Below are positions 7,990 to 16,108 of a stretch of DNA of 64,000 nt, in pieces. The position numbers and the translations under genes are program-made. Position 1 is the first letter of the stretch. Each line of letters begins with the position of its first letter. Where the stretch lies: assembly GCA_963663975.2 (NCBI GenBank), contig CAXXRA010000015.1, positions 248,001 through 312,000 of the forward strand. Reading direction: 5' to 3'. The stretch comes from JANQRX01 sp963663975 (lineage in GTDB: Bacteria; Pseudomonadota; Alphaproteobacteria; Rhizobiales; Kaistiaceae). The notes under the pieces are model-generated. The model did not search any database. It saw only the letters and a list, made by a program, of their open reading frames with translations, and was not told the DNA's origin.

Positions 7990-9351
7990 CTAGATCATGG
8001 AGCCCAAGTCCGATCCGACGGTCGGATAGGCGGACACGAGCATCTTGAGGTCTTTGGTGGTCAGCCCAAGTCTCATACCCAACCCAATGATATTGACGAG
8101 TTCGGCATATTCCGGTCCGAGCATATGTGCGCCGACGATCTGGTCGCTGCTCCTGTCAATCAGAAACTTCACCGCCGCAGTCGTCTCGCCCACGCGCATG
8201 TTCGAGAACCAGCCGCCGGTATCGGTGAACTTCACCTCGACGTCGATCCCTTTTTCCCGAGCCTCATCCTCCAGCAGTCCAACGCGCACGAGTTCTGGAA
8301 CGGTAAAGACGGCGGTCGGGACCCCGCGGTAATCCGGGGTGGCTTGATTGCCTTTGAGCATGTTTGAAGCTGCCACCTTGCCTTCGAAGACGGCCACCGG
8401 CGTCACCTTCAATCCAGGCGAAAGATCCGCCGCGTCGCCGGCGGCGTAAACAGCTGGGTTTGATACGCTTTGAAGGTGCTTGCTGACGCGGACGCCATCA
8501 GCGCCGGCGTCAATACCGGCGGCAGCGAGATCGAGCCGGTCCAGCGCCGGAACTCGCCCGGCTCCATGAACGACCAGATCAACTGTCCAGCGCCGCTCAC
8601 CGTCGGGACAATCGCAGGTGACAACAAGCCCTTGGTCGGTTTTTTCCACAGCCACACATTCGGCCTGAGATTGCACGCCGATTCCGACCGATCGGGTCTT
8701 TTCAACGAGCATGTCGACGAGCTGCGGATCGAAGCGTTTAAGGGCGCGCGTGCGCTGGTCGACGATCTGCACTTCGCTCCCCGCGCGGGCAGCAATGTGG
8801 GCGAACTCGAAAGAGACGAAGCCTCCGCCGACGAAAAGAATGCGGGCCGGGAGTGCTTCGAGTTCGAGAAACTGGTCGCTGGCGATGAGGTATTCGGCGC
8901 CCGGCACATCCAAAGGCCGAGGCATTGCCCCGGTGGCAATCAAAAAATAGCGCGCCTGAAACTTCTTGCCATCGATTTCAATCGTGTTGCGATCAACAAA
9001 TCGAGCTGTGCCGTGCAACGCGACCACGCCATTTTTAGTCAGACTGCCCTCGATTCGGCCCGGCGCCTTGTCGGTAAAGGTACGCTTGAAAGCCATCAAT
9101 TCAGACCAGTCGATCGCAAGCTCCGGTGCGACTATTCCTTTCCCCTCCATGAGCCGGACCGAATCGACAATCTCGGCGCCTCGCCTCAGCATTTTCTTCG
9201 GATCGCAGCCACGCAACATGCACGTCCCGCCATAGGGCAATTCGTCCACGACTGCGACGGACCATCCGGCGCGGGCGCATTTGTTGGCTCCGGCAACGGC
9301 CGCCATCCCGGCGCCGACAACGATGAGATCGAAAGGCTTGTCGCTGTTCAT
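7990..9351 (-). CDS. Pyridine nucleotide-disulfide oxidoreductase, mercuric-reductase-like
   Basis: Flavoprotein of 453 aa. FAD site is DLIVVGAGMAAVAGANKC; redox disulfide is YGGTCMLRGCDPKKML; the NAD(P) site is ILFVGGGFVSFEFAHIAARAG; and the second FAD motif is AVYAAGDAADL. This is the glutathione/dihydrolipoamide/mercuric reductase superfamily. The C-terminal interface lacks the normal HPT-x-E base: the segment reads SAYPTVGSDLGSM, with Tyr for His and Asp near the usual Glu. There is no C-terminal Cys-Cys pair. It follows merA on the same strand after 144 bp and may share the mer promoter. Substrate unknown. Confidence 0.85.
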   Translation of the reverse strand: MNSDKPFDLIVVGAGMAAVAGANKCARAGWSVAVVDELPYGGTCMLRGCDPKKMLRRGAEIVDSVRLMEGKGIVAPELAIDWSELMAFKRTFTDKAPGRIEGSLTKNGVVALHGTARFVDRNTIEIDGKKFQARYFLIATGAMPRPLDVPGAEYLIASDQFLELEALPARILFVGGGFVSFEFAHIAARAGSEVQIVDQRTRALKRFDPQLVDMLVEKTRSVGIGVQSQAECVAVEKTDQGLVVTCDCPDGERRWTVDLVVHGAGRVPALDRLDLAAAGIDAGADGVRVSKHLQSVSNPAVYAAGDAADLSPGLKVTPVAVFEGKVAASNMLKGNQATPDYRGVPTAVFTVPELVRVGLLEDEAREKGIDVEVKFTDTGGWFSNMRVGETTAAVKFLIDRSSDQIVGAHMLGPEYAELVNIIGLGMRLGLTTKDLKMLVSAYPTVGSDLGSMI

Positions 9352-9495
9352 TGTGCTTCACCCACGTTGCGGTGGCCCGCCCGGCGATTGGGGCGAGCGG
9401 GCGTCCCGTGTGTTTTTGTCCGCTTCTGAATCAAGTGCGCCGTTCAGCAGACCGAAGGCTGTCGGAGAATGCCGGGAGCGGAAGAGCCGCCTGAT

Positions 9496-10917
9496 TTAGC
9501 CGGCGCAGCAGGACAATTTCTTCACGTCCTTGTCGAACGCCAGCGCCGCGAGTTTGAGACCCTCAACGGTGGTCAGATACGGAAAGATCGTCTCGCTCAG
9601 ATCGCCGACCGTCATGCCGGCCTTGATCGCCAGGACAGCCGTCTGAATGCTGTCGGCGCCTTCCGGCGCGAGGATGTGGGCCCCGAGCAGTTTGTTCGAG
9701 CCGGCATCGGCCACCAGTTTGATCAGTCCACGGGTATCATGCGCCGCCAGCGCCCGCGGCACATCGTCGAGACCGATCACGGACGTCCTGACGGCATGAC
9801 CCGATTCCTTTGCCAGGGCCTCGGTCAGCCCGACAGTCGCAACCTGCGGATCGGTGAACACCACTGCCGGCATGGCCGAATTGTCGTAGCTGTAGGTGTT
9901 GCTGTTGAGGGCGTTCTTGGCCGCAATCTTTGCGCCGTGGGCCGCCATGTAGACGAACTGATCGAGCCCGGTGACATCACCGGCGGCATAGATGCCCTCT
10001 TTCGAGGTCCGCATGCGCTCGTCGACGACAATGGCGCCACGATCGTCCTGAGCGATCCCGTAGGCCGGCAGATCAAGCGCCTCGACATTGGGCGCCCGGC
10101 CGGTTGCCGCCACGACGGTTTCGGCCGTCAGCGTCTCCCGATCGCCGCCCCGTTCGACGGTCAGCGACACCCCCTTGGGGGATTGAGCTATGGACCGGTA
10201 GGCGAGATCGCCGTGGATCGTGATCCCTTCGTCGCGCAGAAAGCCGGTCAGGGCTTCGCCGATCTCGGGCTCGACGTGGGGGAGAAGGCGGGAGCGGAAG
10301 ACCAGCGTCACATCGACCCCGGCACGGGCGAACATCTGAGCCAGTTCGGCTCCGATGTAGCCGCCGCCGATGACAAGCATCGATGACGGCAGCCTATCAA
10401 GCTCGAACGCGGTGGTGCTGGTCAGAAACGCGATGCTGTCGATGCCGGGAATATCCGGCAAGGCCGGCGCAGAACCGGTTGCGATGATGATTTTCTCGGC
10501 AGCAAATGGCTGATCATCGACGGTCAGGCCGTCGCCGGTGAAGCGCGCCAACCCCTCAAGGTAGTCGATGCCGTCATATTCGGGCAGCAGATCGGCGTAT
10601 TTCGACGCCCGCATCTTTTCGACGAGGCGATCTTTGTGATCGCGAACCGCACGCCAGTCGGTGACGCGCGCTTCTGCCACAATTCCGCCAAACCGGCTCG
10701 CGGTGCGGGCTTGATGGAGCGATTCTACCGCCCGGATCAGCGTCTTGGAAGGAACGCACCCGACATTGACGCAGGTCCCGCCGATCGTCCCGTGTCCGAC
10801 CAGCGCGACTTTTGCGCCTTCCTCGGCCGCGGTGATCGCGGCGGAAAATCCGGCCGAACCGGCGCCTATGACCGCCAGGTCGTAGCCGCCGGGACTGATC
10901 CCACGAAAATCCGACAT
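9496..10917 (-). CDS. merA: Mercuric reductase MerA (no N-terminal HMA domain)
   Basis: Reduces Hg(II) to volatile Hg(0) with NADPH in the cytoplasm. The 473-aa protein has the FAD site YDLAVIGAGSAGFSAAITAA, redox disulfide IGGTCVNVGCVPSKTL, nucleotide site MLVIGGGYIGAELAQMFARA and FAD motif GIYAAGDVTGL. The mercury-receiving C-terminal cysteine pair is present in KKLSCCAG. The heavy-metal-associated N-terminal domain found in many MerA proteins is absent. It is transcribed away from merR, and the intergenic region carries a MerR-type promoter. Confidence 0.94.
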   Translation of the reverse strand: MSDFRGISPGGYDLAVIGAGSAGFSAAITAAEEGAKVALVGHGTIGGTCVNVGCVPSKTLIRAVESLHQARTASRFGGIVAEARVTDWRAVRDHKDRLVEKMRASKYADLLPEYDGIDYLEGLARFTGDGLTVDDQPFAAEKIIIATGSAPALPDIPGIDSIAFLTSTTAFELDRLPSSMLVIGGGYIGAELAQMFARAGVDVTLVFRSRLLPHVEPEIGEALTGFLRDEGITIHGDLAYRSIAQSPKGVSLTVERGGDRETLTAETVVAATGRAPNVEALDLPAYGIAQDDRGAIVVDERMRTSKEGIYAAGDVTGLDQFVYMAAHGAKIAAKNALNSNTYSYDNSAMPAVVFTDPQVATVGLTEALAKESGHAVRTSVIGLDDVPRALAAHDTRGLIKLVADAGSNKLLGAHILAPEGADSIQTAVLAIKAGMTVGDLSETIFPYLTTVEGLKLAALAFDKDVKKLSCCAG

Positions 10918-10965
10918 CGAAAATTCCGCCTTGCGCTTGAGTCATCTTGATCTGAACTGCTGGTA

Positions 10966-10996
10966 CAAATAGCATCTGTAGTAGCTACAGATGCAA
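10966..10996 (-). promoter_or_regulatory. MerR-type promoter/operator for merA
   Basis: Read on the minus strand: -35 TTGCAT, a 19-bp spacer, then -10 TATTTG. The spacer carries the dyad CTGTAG-CTA-CTACAG; the whole palindrome (10-bp arms, 3-nt centre) spans 10972-10994. An overlong 19-bp spacer with a centred dyad is the hallmark of MerR-activated promoters. The merA start at 10917 lies about 50 bp downstream. Confidence 0.8.
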
Positions 10997-11008
10997 GGGA
11001 GGTTGGCG

Positions 11009-11425
11009 ATGTTGGATTTCACAAAATCGCGAGAATTTCCGATCGGCGCCGTGTCCGAGCACACGGAGGTCCACATCGAGACCATCCGGTATTACGAGAA
11101 GATCGGCATCATGCCGAAGCCGGAGCGAACCCGCGGGGGAAACCGGGTCTACGACGTCGAGCAGGTGAGGCGCCTCAATTTCATCAAGCGAAGCCGGGAG
11201 ATGGGTTTCAGCCTCAACGAGATTCGAGAATTGCTCGAGCTCGTCGACGGGGGCGACTTCACCTGCGGCGAGGTGCACGCGATCGCGTTGAGGCAAATCG
11301 GCAATGTCCGCGCCAAGGTCAAGAACCTGCGACGAATGGAGCGGGTGCTCAAGGAGATGGCGGCCGAATGCGACCGCGGCATCGTCCCGGAGTGCCCGAT
11401 CGTCGATGCGCTCTCGGTGATCTAA
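11009..11425 (+). CDS. merR: MerR mercury-responsive transcription regulator
   Basis: DNA-binding regulator of 138 aa. The winged helix is at the N-terminus (FPIGAVSEHTEVHIETIRYY, then RVYDVEQVRRLNFIKRSREM). A dimerisation helix follows, with three cysteines placed like the Hg(II) ligands of MerR: FTCGEVHA, AAECDRG and VPECPIV. Start ATG 11009 is chosen because GGGAGG lies 6 nt upstream; an earlier ATG at 10991 lies inside the operator dyad. It is divergent from merA and probably represses, then with Hg(II) activates, the shared operator. Confidence 0.92.
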   Translation: MLDFTKSREFPIGAVSEHTEVHIETIRYYEKIGIMPKPERTRGGNRVYDVEQVRRLNFIKRSREMGFSLNEIRELLELVDGGDFTCGEVHAIALRQIGNVRAKVKNLRRMERVLKEMAAECDRGIVPECPIVDALSVI

Positions 11426-11485
11426 CGGCGCCTCCTCATTCCACGCGGCACGTCGTTTGTCGTGCATTTTTGCGGGTGTTGACTT

Positions 11486-11545
11486 GAACGCATGCTCAAG
11501 GAGATCGCGGCCGAATGCAGCCGCGGCATCGTTCCGCACCTCCCT
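11486..11545 (+). pseudogene. Relic of a second merR 3' end
   Basis: About 60 bp resemble the merR 3' region (near 11338-11397): both read CTCAAGGAGAT-GCGGCCGAATGC with few changes and would encode LKEIAAECSRGIVP against LKEMAAECDRGIVP. The remainder of a gene is absent. It implies that a second mer regulator copy was lost or that this segment was duplicated. Confidence 0.6.
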
Positions 11546-11642
11546 TGGGAGGCCAGAGAACCGCGCCGAGCACTTGGTGCCATGGCTGGGCGGTCTTCGG
11601 CCTATTCACGCCCCCGACACGAACAATTTACCGCCAGACGGC

Positions 11643-11673
11643 TTGTTGCTGTAGCTACTACAGGACGCATAAT
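11643..11673 (+). promoter_or_regulatory. Second MerR-type promoter, same operator core as merA
   Basis: TTGTTG, a 19-bp spacer, then CATAAT. The spacer starts CTGTAGCTACTACAG, identical over 15 bases to the spacer of the merA promoter read in its own direction. Geometry (19-bp spacer, centred dyad) is the same. It points at the 69-aa Cys-Cys membrane protein starting at 11717. Confidence 0.75.
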
Positions 11674-11716
11674 TCGGTTCACTGTTGGTGCGTTGACCAC
11701 ATAGGAGCCGCACGAG

Positions 11717-11926
11717 ATGGATCGTGGACCTCGCGGCATTGGCGCCCTGATAATTCTCGGGCCAATTGCCTGCTGCGGATTGCTGTTTTTGGTATCCGCC
11801 GGAGCCCTTGGGGGGTTGTGGGCCTGGCTGGCCGATGGCGGCGCAATCACCGTTGTACTCGCTGCACTTCTGGCGGGGAGTGTGGTTTTCGCATGGCGGC
11901 GTTTCGCTCGGCCGCGCTCGGACTAG
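11717..11926 (+). CDS. 69-aa two-helix Cys-Cys membrane protein, putative mercury transporter
   Basis: Two predicted transmembrane helices with a vicinal cysteine pair in the first: IILGPIACCGLLFLVSAGAL, then ITVVLAALLAGSVVFAW and a basic RRFARPR end. MerT, MerF and related small mercury importers have a Cys-Cys pair in helix 1 and a similar size range, but sequence likeness to MerF itself is weak. The MerR-type promoter directly upstream is the strongest argument that it serves mercury uptake for MerA. A ribosome site TAGGAG lies before ATG 11717. It could also be a different metal-stress membrane protein. Confidence 0.7.
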   Translation: MDRGPRGIGALIILGPIACCGLLFLVSAGALGGLWAWLADGGAITVVLAALLAGSVVFAWRRFARPRSD

Positions 11927-12116
11927 ACCGCGGCGGCTCAGGCCGCAAAGCGATACCGTTCGTCCGTCCCTGTCCACTCTCGGCTTTGCCCTCTCGCGGG
12001 CGGGCTCCGGGTTGATCGGGACTGGACCGGCCGGCGCATCGCGCTTAAAACAGGGTGCCGACGCCAACGCGTTGTCCGCGCCCCTGAGCCTCCTTAGGCG
12101 GGTGGGCACCGATCGT

Positions 12117-12190
12117 TGGGGGATCGTCTAATGGTAGGACAGCGGACTCTGACTCCGCTAGTGAGGGTTCGAATCCTTCTCCCCCAGCCA
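12117..12190 (+). tRNA. tRNA-Gln (anticodon CTG)
   Basis: Acceptor arms TGGGGGA and TCCCCCA pair over 7 bp, followed by G and encoded CCA. The anticodon stem is CGGAC/TCCGC-like around loop CTCTGAC, giving anticodon CTG. The T-arm has GGGTTCGAATCC. The adjacent integrase suggests this tRNA gene was an attachment site. Confidence 0.93.
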
Positions 12191-12248
12191 CTTGATTTTG
12201 CTCAGCTTTTCCCGTTTCAGAACTAGTCCCGCATGTCGCATTTGGGCG

Positions 12249-13241
12249 TCATTTGGGAGGTTTTGTTCCCCTTTCGAGCTTTCTGATCGCGTTTTCGGCC
12301 AGTGCCGGATCGCGGTGGAGGTAGTTGGCATCCAGGATGGATCGGACATCGCGTAGCGTATGCCCGGTCACCGCCGCGATCTCTGGTTCGGTCGCTTCGT
12401 TGATGGCCATACGTGTCACGGCGGTTCCGCGCAGGTCATTGAAGGTTAGGTCGATGATCCCGGCTTTCCGGGTCGCGGTTCGCCACGATTTTCTGAACCC
12501 GTCCTCGTCCCAAGGCTTGCCCCTGGTGTTGACAAGGATGATCGGACTTAGCCGCTTGGTGGTGTCCAACTCGGCCTTCAGCGGGCCAGCGACCGGGACC
12601 ATGACGCGGATACCTGTCTTCGACTGTCGAAGGCGGATCCTCTCGCCGTCATAGGCGGTCCATGTTAGGCGCAGGAGATCACCCTGGCGTTGACCGGTCC
12701 ATATGCCCATCAGGAAGGCCAGGCGGAGCGGTCGGGACGCCACGGCCAGGAATGCGGCCTCGTGGTCGGGCTCCCATACCTTGTCGACCCTGTTGCCGTC
12801 ATAAAGGCGCTCAACGCCTCTGCAGGGGTTGGCGTCGATCCTGCTGCGCTCAAGCGCCCAGGACAGCGCCGCGGACAACACCGTGAATGTGTAGTCGGCT
12901 TGGCGTCGAGAGCGACGGGCCAGGCGATCTCGCCAGTCCATGAACTCGCCCTTCGCCCGCTTGTCGGTGAGTGCAGCGATTGGGAAATCACCGAACTCGA
13001 TTTCGATCTGCTTGATGTGTTTGATGTAATCGCGCCGGGTCCGATCGGCGATGCCCTCCCGAAATTTGTCGCTCTCCTGGTACGCGTCCAGGATGCTCTG
13101 CAGCGTACCCTCGGGCGCCACGATCCTGCGGGCCACGGCCCTGTTGTAGGCGGCGACAAAGTCAGGATCACCGGGCTTGCCGGGCAGGCGAGGGCCGCCC
13201 TTCCAGGCGTACGAGTAGGTAACGACCTGGCCATCGGCCAA
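12249..13241 (-). CDS. Tyrosine-family site-specific integrase, 5' end cut by IS5 element
   Basis: Recombinase of about 330 aa. The N-terminal core-binding domain runs to about residue 150, then the catalytic domain has Arg in WTGQRQGDLLRLTW, an ND-LRGT second motif (Asn replaces the usual His), His in VTGHTLRDVRSILDANYL and the nucleophile Tyr in that same stretch. Coding continues upstream of the TTG at 13241 (LKGINKVTTRL) until the IS5 end at 13271, so the normal start has been removed. The gene points at tRNA-Gln 59 bp away, as in islands integrated at tRNA 3' ends. It is probably not expressed normally. Confidence 0.85.
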   Translation of the reverse strand: MADGQVVTYSYAWKGGPRLPGKPGDPDFVAAYNRAVARRIVAPEGTLQSILDAYQESDKFREGIADRTRRDYIKHIKQIEIEFGDFPIAALTDKRAKGEFMDWRDRLARRSRRQADYTFTVLSAALSWALERSRIDANPCRGVERLYDGNRVDKVWEPDHEAAFLAVASRPLRLAFLMGIWTGQRQGDLLRLTWTAYDGERIRLRQSKTGIRVMVPVAGPLKAELDTTKRLSPIILVNTRGKPWDEDGFRKSWRTATRKAGIIDLTFNDLRGTAVTRMAINEATEPEIAAVTGHTLRDVRSILDANYLHRDPALAENAIRKLERGTKPPK

Positions 13242-13960
13242 TCGGGTTGTGACCTTGTTGATGCCCTTAAGGGCACCTCGAAAAATAATGCGACTGACGT
13301 GAAACTCGACAGGTTGTGCGGTTCTCGCGGGTCATGAGCGGGGTTGGCGTCTGGGTTTTCGGCCTTCTCCGGCTCCCCGGCGGGTCTGTTTCCCTGTCAA
13401 TGGGGGCTCCAGGCAGACTTCTCCCCTGATGACCATCACGTTGGCGCCGCCGCGGCGAGACGCTCCAGCTGCACCAGGCGGCGCATGTTGTAGGCGAGGT
13501 TCTTCAGCCCGATCCGCGCCCTCGCCCGTACCAGCCCGATACTGCGCACCAGCGTCCCGCCCATGTCGTTGCTCTGGGCCCCGAACACGTGCTCGACGCG
13601 CGCCCGCACCTTCGAACGGGCCTTGTTGCCCCGCTTCTCCCGCTCGCTCAGCGGCTTGTCGCGATGCCCCTTGCGGTGGATGCGGCTGTTCAGGCCCTTC
13701 TCCTTCAGCTTCGCCTCGATCTCCGCCGACCGATAGGCGCTGTCCGCCCACACGTCCGAGGCCGTGTTGTCCGGATCAAGGATGTCCTCCACGACCTGGC
13801 TGTCGTGCACCGCCGCGTCGGTCACCTGGTAACGCCGCACCAGCTTGTGCCGGCGGTCCACGTTGACATGGTTCTTGTAACCGTAGTGGCTCTTGCCATG
13901 CTTCTTTGTCCACCGTGCGTCCGTGTCCTTCTGCGACCGCTTGGCCGGCTGGTCCTTCCA

Positions 13961-14236
13961 GCCCTCCGGCGTCTCGCCATCCTTGATCCGCGCGTTGTCG
14001 TCACGGCTGTTGCGCTGCTTGGGGACCGGTACGATCGACGCGTCGATGATCTGGCCGCCCATCGCCAGGTAGCCCTGCTTCTCCAGATAGCCGTCGAAGC
14101 CCTCCGGCGTCTCGCCATCCTTGATCCGCGCGTTGTCGTCACGGCTGTTGCGCTGCTTGGGGACCGGTACGATCGACGCGTCGATGATCTGGCCGCCCAT
14201 CGCCAGGTAGCCCTGCTTCTCCAGATAGCCGTCGAA
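13961..14236 (-). repeat. Perfect 138-bp tandem duplication within the IS5 transposase
   Basis: Two head-to-tail copies at 13961-14098 and 14099-14236, in frame (46 aa, beginning FDGYLEKQGYLAMGG). Related transposases carry this segment once. Confidence 0.9.
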
Positions 14237-14553
14237 GTCCTCGAACAACGCCTCGACCATGCCCGCCCGCGCCAACTGTCCCGGTAGAGCCACACCGTCT
14301 TGGCGTCGGGGACCTTGTCCTCAAGACCGAACCCTACGAACCGCATGAACGAGAGGCGGTCGCGAAGCTGGTACTCCACTTGGTCGTCCGAGAGATTGTA
14401 AAGCTCGCAGAGAACGATCGCCTTGAACATCGCCACCGCGTCCCAGGGCTTTCGCCCCGCCGGCGACTTCCGTTCCTCGGCCGGCTTGCGCCAGATCGCC
14501 TCCAGGCGGGCACGGAAATTCTCCCACGGAACCACCGCGTCGATCCTCGCCAA

Positions 14554-14633
14554 AGGATCGTTCTTGGCGTCCAGGCCGGCATACCGATTCGCGAGGATCG
14601 TTCTTGGCGTCCAGGCCGGCATACCGATTCGCG
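14554..14633 (-). repeat. 40-bp tandem duplication in the IS5 transposase 5' region
   Basis: The 40-base unit starting AGGATCGTTCTTGGCGTCC occurs at 14554 and again at 14594. Forty is not a multiple of three, so the transposase frame is destroyed. Confidence 0.88.
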
Positions 14634-14740
14634 ATGTCGAAAAAGCCCATTTGGCCCATGGTCGGTTCCCCACATCTACGCGCCAAACCGTCCGGATTAT
14701 AACCGATCAAGGCTCGGAACAGGGATTTTTAGAGGTGCCC

Positions 14741-14861
14741 TCTTGTCGATTAAGCATACCCGAAGATCATTAGTAGCGGCAGTAAACGCCGCCGCGCAGC
14801 CCGCGGGTCCTGCTCCCACAATTGCGACGTCGTACTCATTCTGATGCAAATTGCCCGTCAC
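14741..14861 (-). pseudogene. FAD-dependent oxidoreductase, N-terminal fragment truncated by IS5
   Basis: The frame reads NEYDVAIVGAGPAGCAAAFT followed by AATNDLRVCLIDK, a Rossmann FAD-binding motif as in flavin monooxygenases, halogenases and geranylgeranyl reductases. It meets the IS5 end at 14740, and nothing of the remaining protein is found beyond the element. The start is uncertain (GTG 14861 or TTG 14849), with an open frame reaching back to 14984. Confidence 0.65.
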
Positions 14862-14984
14862 TTGAGCTATGGTGTCCGTGTGCGACGGGATGGCTTTGAT
14901 CTCGACAACACGACCCTCCGTCCAATATGAACTCTCCGCAACTCCAGGAGCCAGTGCGGAACTGTCATTTGATTCCCGGCACAC

Positions 14985-15466
14985 GTCAGCGTCTCTGCGG
15001 ACTTACACATTGTTAGTCGGCACCCCGTGTCAGAGTCGCACCACTAGGAACTCTAGCGATCTTTGGAATTGAGTTCAGTTGCGAATCTCCCAAACTCTAA
15101 GCTTTGCATAAAATGCGGTGACGTTGAGAGCGGTAGGGTCGGTGCTCGACTTCATGGCAGCACGCCCAACGTCCCAATTTCCGTTTGTGCGCTCCGGGTT
15201 CAACCAACCTCTACTATGCCAGAAAGCGTGCCGCGCGGGTAGCGGTGCGGAAGGAGCGCCGGCCGGGCGCTCATTCGGACAGTCTCCGCTTGGCGCGTTC
15301 GTTGACGGGCCCGTGCTTTGGTTCCTGCCGCAGCGGACACCTTCCTGGCCAAGCCGGCCGGCATTGAACCGCCGGTTTTCATCGCCCCGGTCACCTCGCG
15401 AAATCCGGCGCGAAGGTTGATCGCCGGCGAATTGATTCCCCGTTGCGCTCAGGCTAAGTCGATCGG
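14985..15466. other. 482-bp stretch without a convincing gene
   Basis: Open frames on both strands are low-complexity Arg/Ser/Pro translations without start signals or recognisable motifs. It probably holds the boundary of the wrecked island and the upstream region of the sco gene. Confidence 0.5.
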
Positions 15467-16072
15467 GTGAAACTTCGACATTACCTTCTCGTCGCGCTGC
15501 CGATCCTTGCCGCCCTGTTCTCGGGCGGTTCCCTGCTCCTGCTGCAGGATCGCCTGCCGCCTCGCACGATCAGTATGGTCGCCGAGGCGGCGCCGATCGG
15601 CGGACCGTTTTCGCTGGTCGATCACACCGGCAGAAAGGTCGCCGACAAGGATTTCCTGGGCGCCTATGCGTTGGTGTTCTTCGGCTACACCCATTGCCCG
15701 GATGTCTGCCCGACGACCCTGCAGGAGGTTGCGGTGGTGATGAACGAACTCGGCGAGCGCAGCAGTCAGGTGCGGCCGCTGTTCATCAGCATCGACCCGG
15801 AGCGCGATACCCCCGAGGTGCTGGCCGATTACGTCAGCTTCTTCCATCCGCGGATCGTCGGCCTCACCGGAACAGCCGAGCAGGTGGCCGGGGCCACCGA
15901 AGCGTTCCGGGTCACTTACGCCAAGGCCGAAATCGACGAGGATTTCTACCTGATGGACCACAGTTCCGCGCTCTATCTCATGGGTCCTGACGGCCGTTAT
16001 CTGACCGCCTTCTCCCACACCACGCCGCCTGAAGAGATGGCGGCCAGGATTCGCGGTTACATCGATGGGTGA
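15467..16072 (+). CDS. SCO1/SenC copper chaperone for cytochrome oxidase
   Basis: Membrane-anchored thioredoxin-fold protein of 201 aa that delivers copper to the CuA site of cytochrome c oxidase subunit II. One N-terminal anchor helix (LLVALPILAALFSGGSLLLL) is followed by the copper motif GYTHCPDVCPTTL and the third ligand His in YLMDHSSALYLM. The start is GTG at 15467, giving MKLRHYLL. It opens the oxidase cluster, consistent with its role. Confidence 0.92.
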   Translation: MKLRHYLLVALPILAALFSGGSLLLLQDRLPPRTISMVAEAAPIGGPFSLVDHTGRKVADKDFLGAYALVFFGYTHCPDVCPTTLQEVAVVMNELGERSSQVRPLFISIDPERDTPEVLADYVSFFHPRIVGLTGTAEQVAGATEAFRVTYAKAEIDEDFYLMDHSSALYLMGPDGRYLTAFSHTTPPEEMAARIRGYIDG

Positions 16073-16108
16073 TGCCGGGTCTGGGACGGCATCATCGGAG
16101 GACGGGGC

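Larger units (their letters stand above)
13436..14659 (-). pseudogene. IS5-family transposase, broken
   Basis: The natural start is MGQMGFFDIANRYAGLD at 14659. A 40-bp duplication then shifts the frame. The next readable part (LARIDAVVPWENFRARLEAI to KTVWLYRD) is lost again near 14280, where TACCGGGACAGTTG appears to lack one base of an expected GAGCAG. The C-terminal frame has an in-frame 46-aa tandem duplication, then the DDE-domain segments YGYKNHVNVDRRHKLV, VWADSAYRSAEIE and ARVEHVFGAQ. As written it cannot yield a full transposase. It could be a dead element or a consensus error. Confidence 0.88.
13271..14740 (-). mobile_element. IS5-family element, degenerate, about 1.47 kb
   Basis: Ends form inverted repeats: GGGCACCTCGAAAAAT at 13271 and, from the right end read inward, GGGCACCTCTAAAAAT (15 of 16 bases). 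The transposase gene lies on the minus strand. Internal 138-bp and 40-bp duplications inflate the length; without them it is about 1.29 kb. The flanks (CCTTAA left, TCTTGT right) show no convincing target duplication, and two different broken genes abut it. This suggests recombination or deletion at the element. Confidence 0.75.

Noticed and set aside
12158..12349. Minus-strand small protein ending GEKDSNPH
   Set aside because: It is the antisense translation of tRNA-Gln plus flank, a common artefact.
15118..15420. Possible 100-aa protein before sco
   Set aside because: Arg/Ser/Pro-rich with no ribosome site or motif; alternative frames look equally plausible.
13271..15466. Second attachment site (duplicated tRNA-Gln 3' end)
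   Set aside because: I looked for the GGTTCGAATCC...CCCCCA end downstream of the integrase and did not find it in this window.
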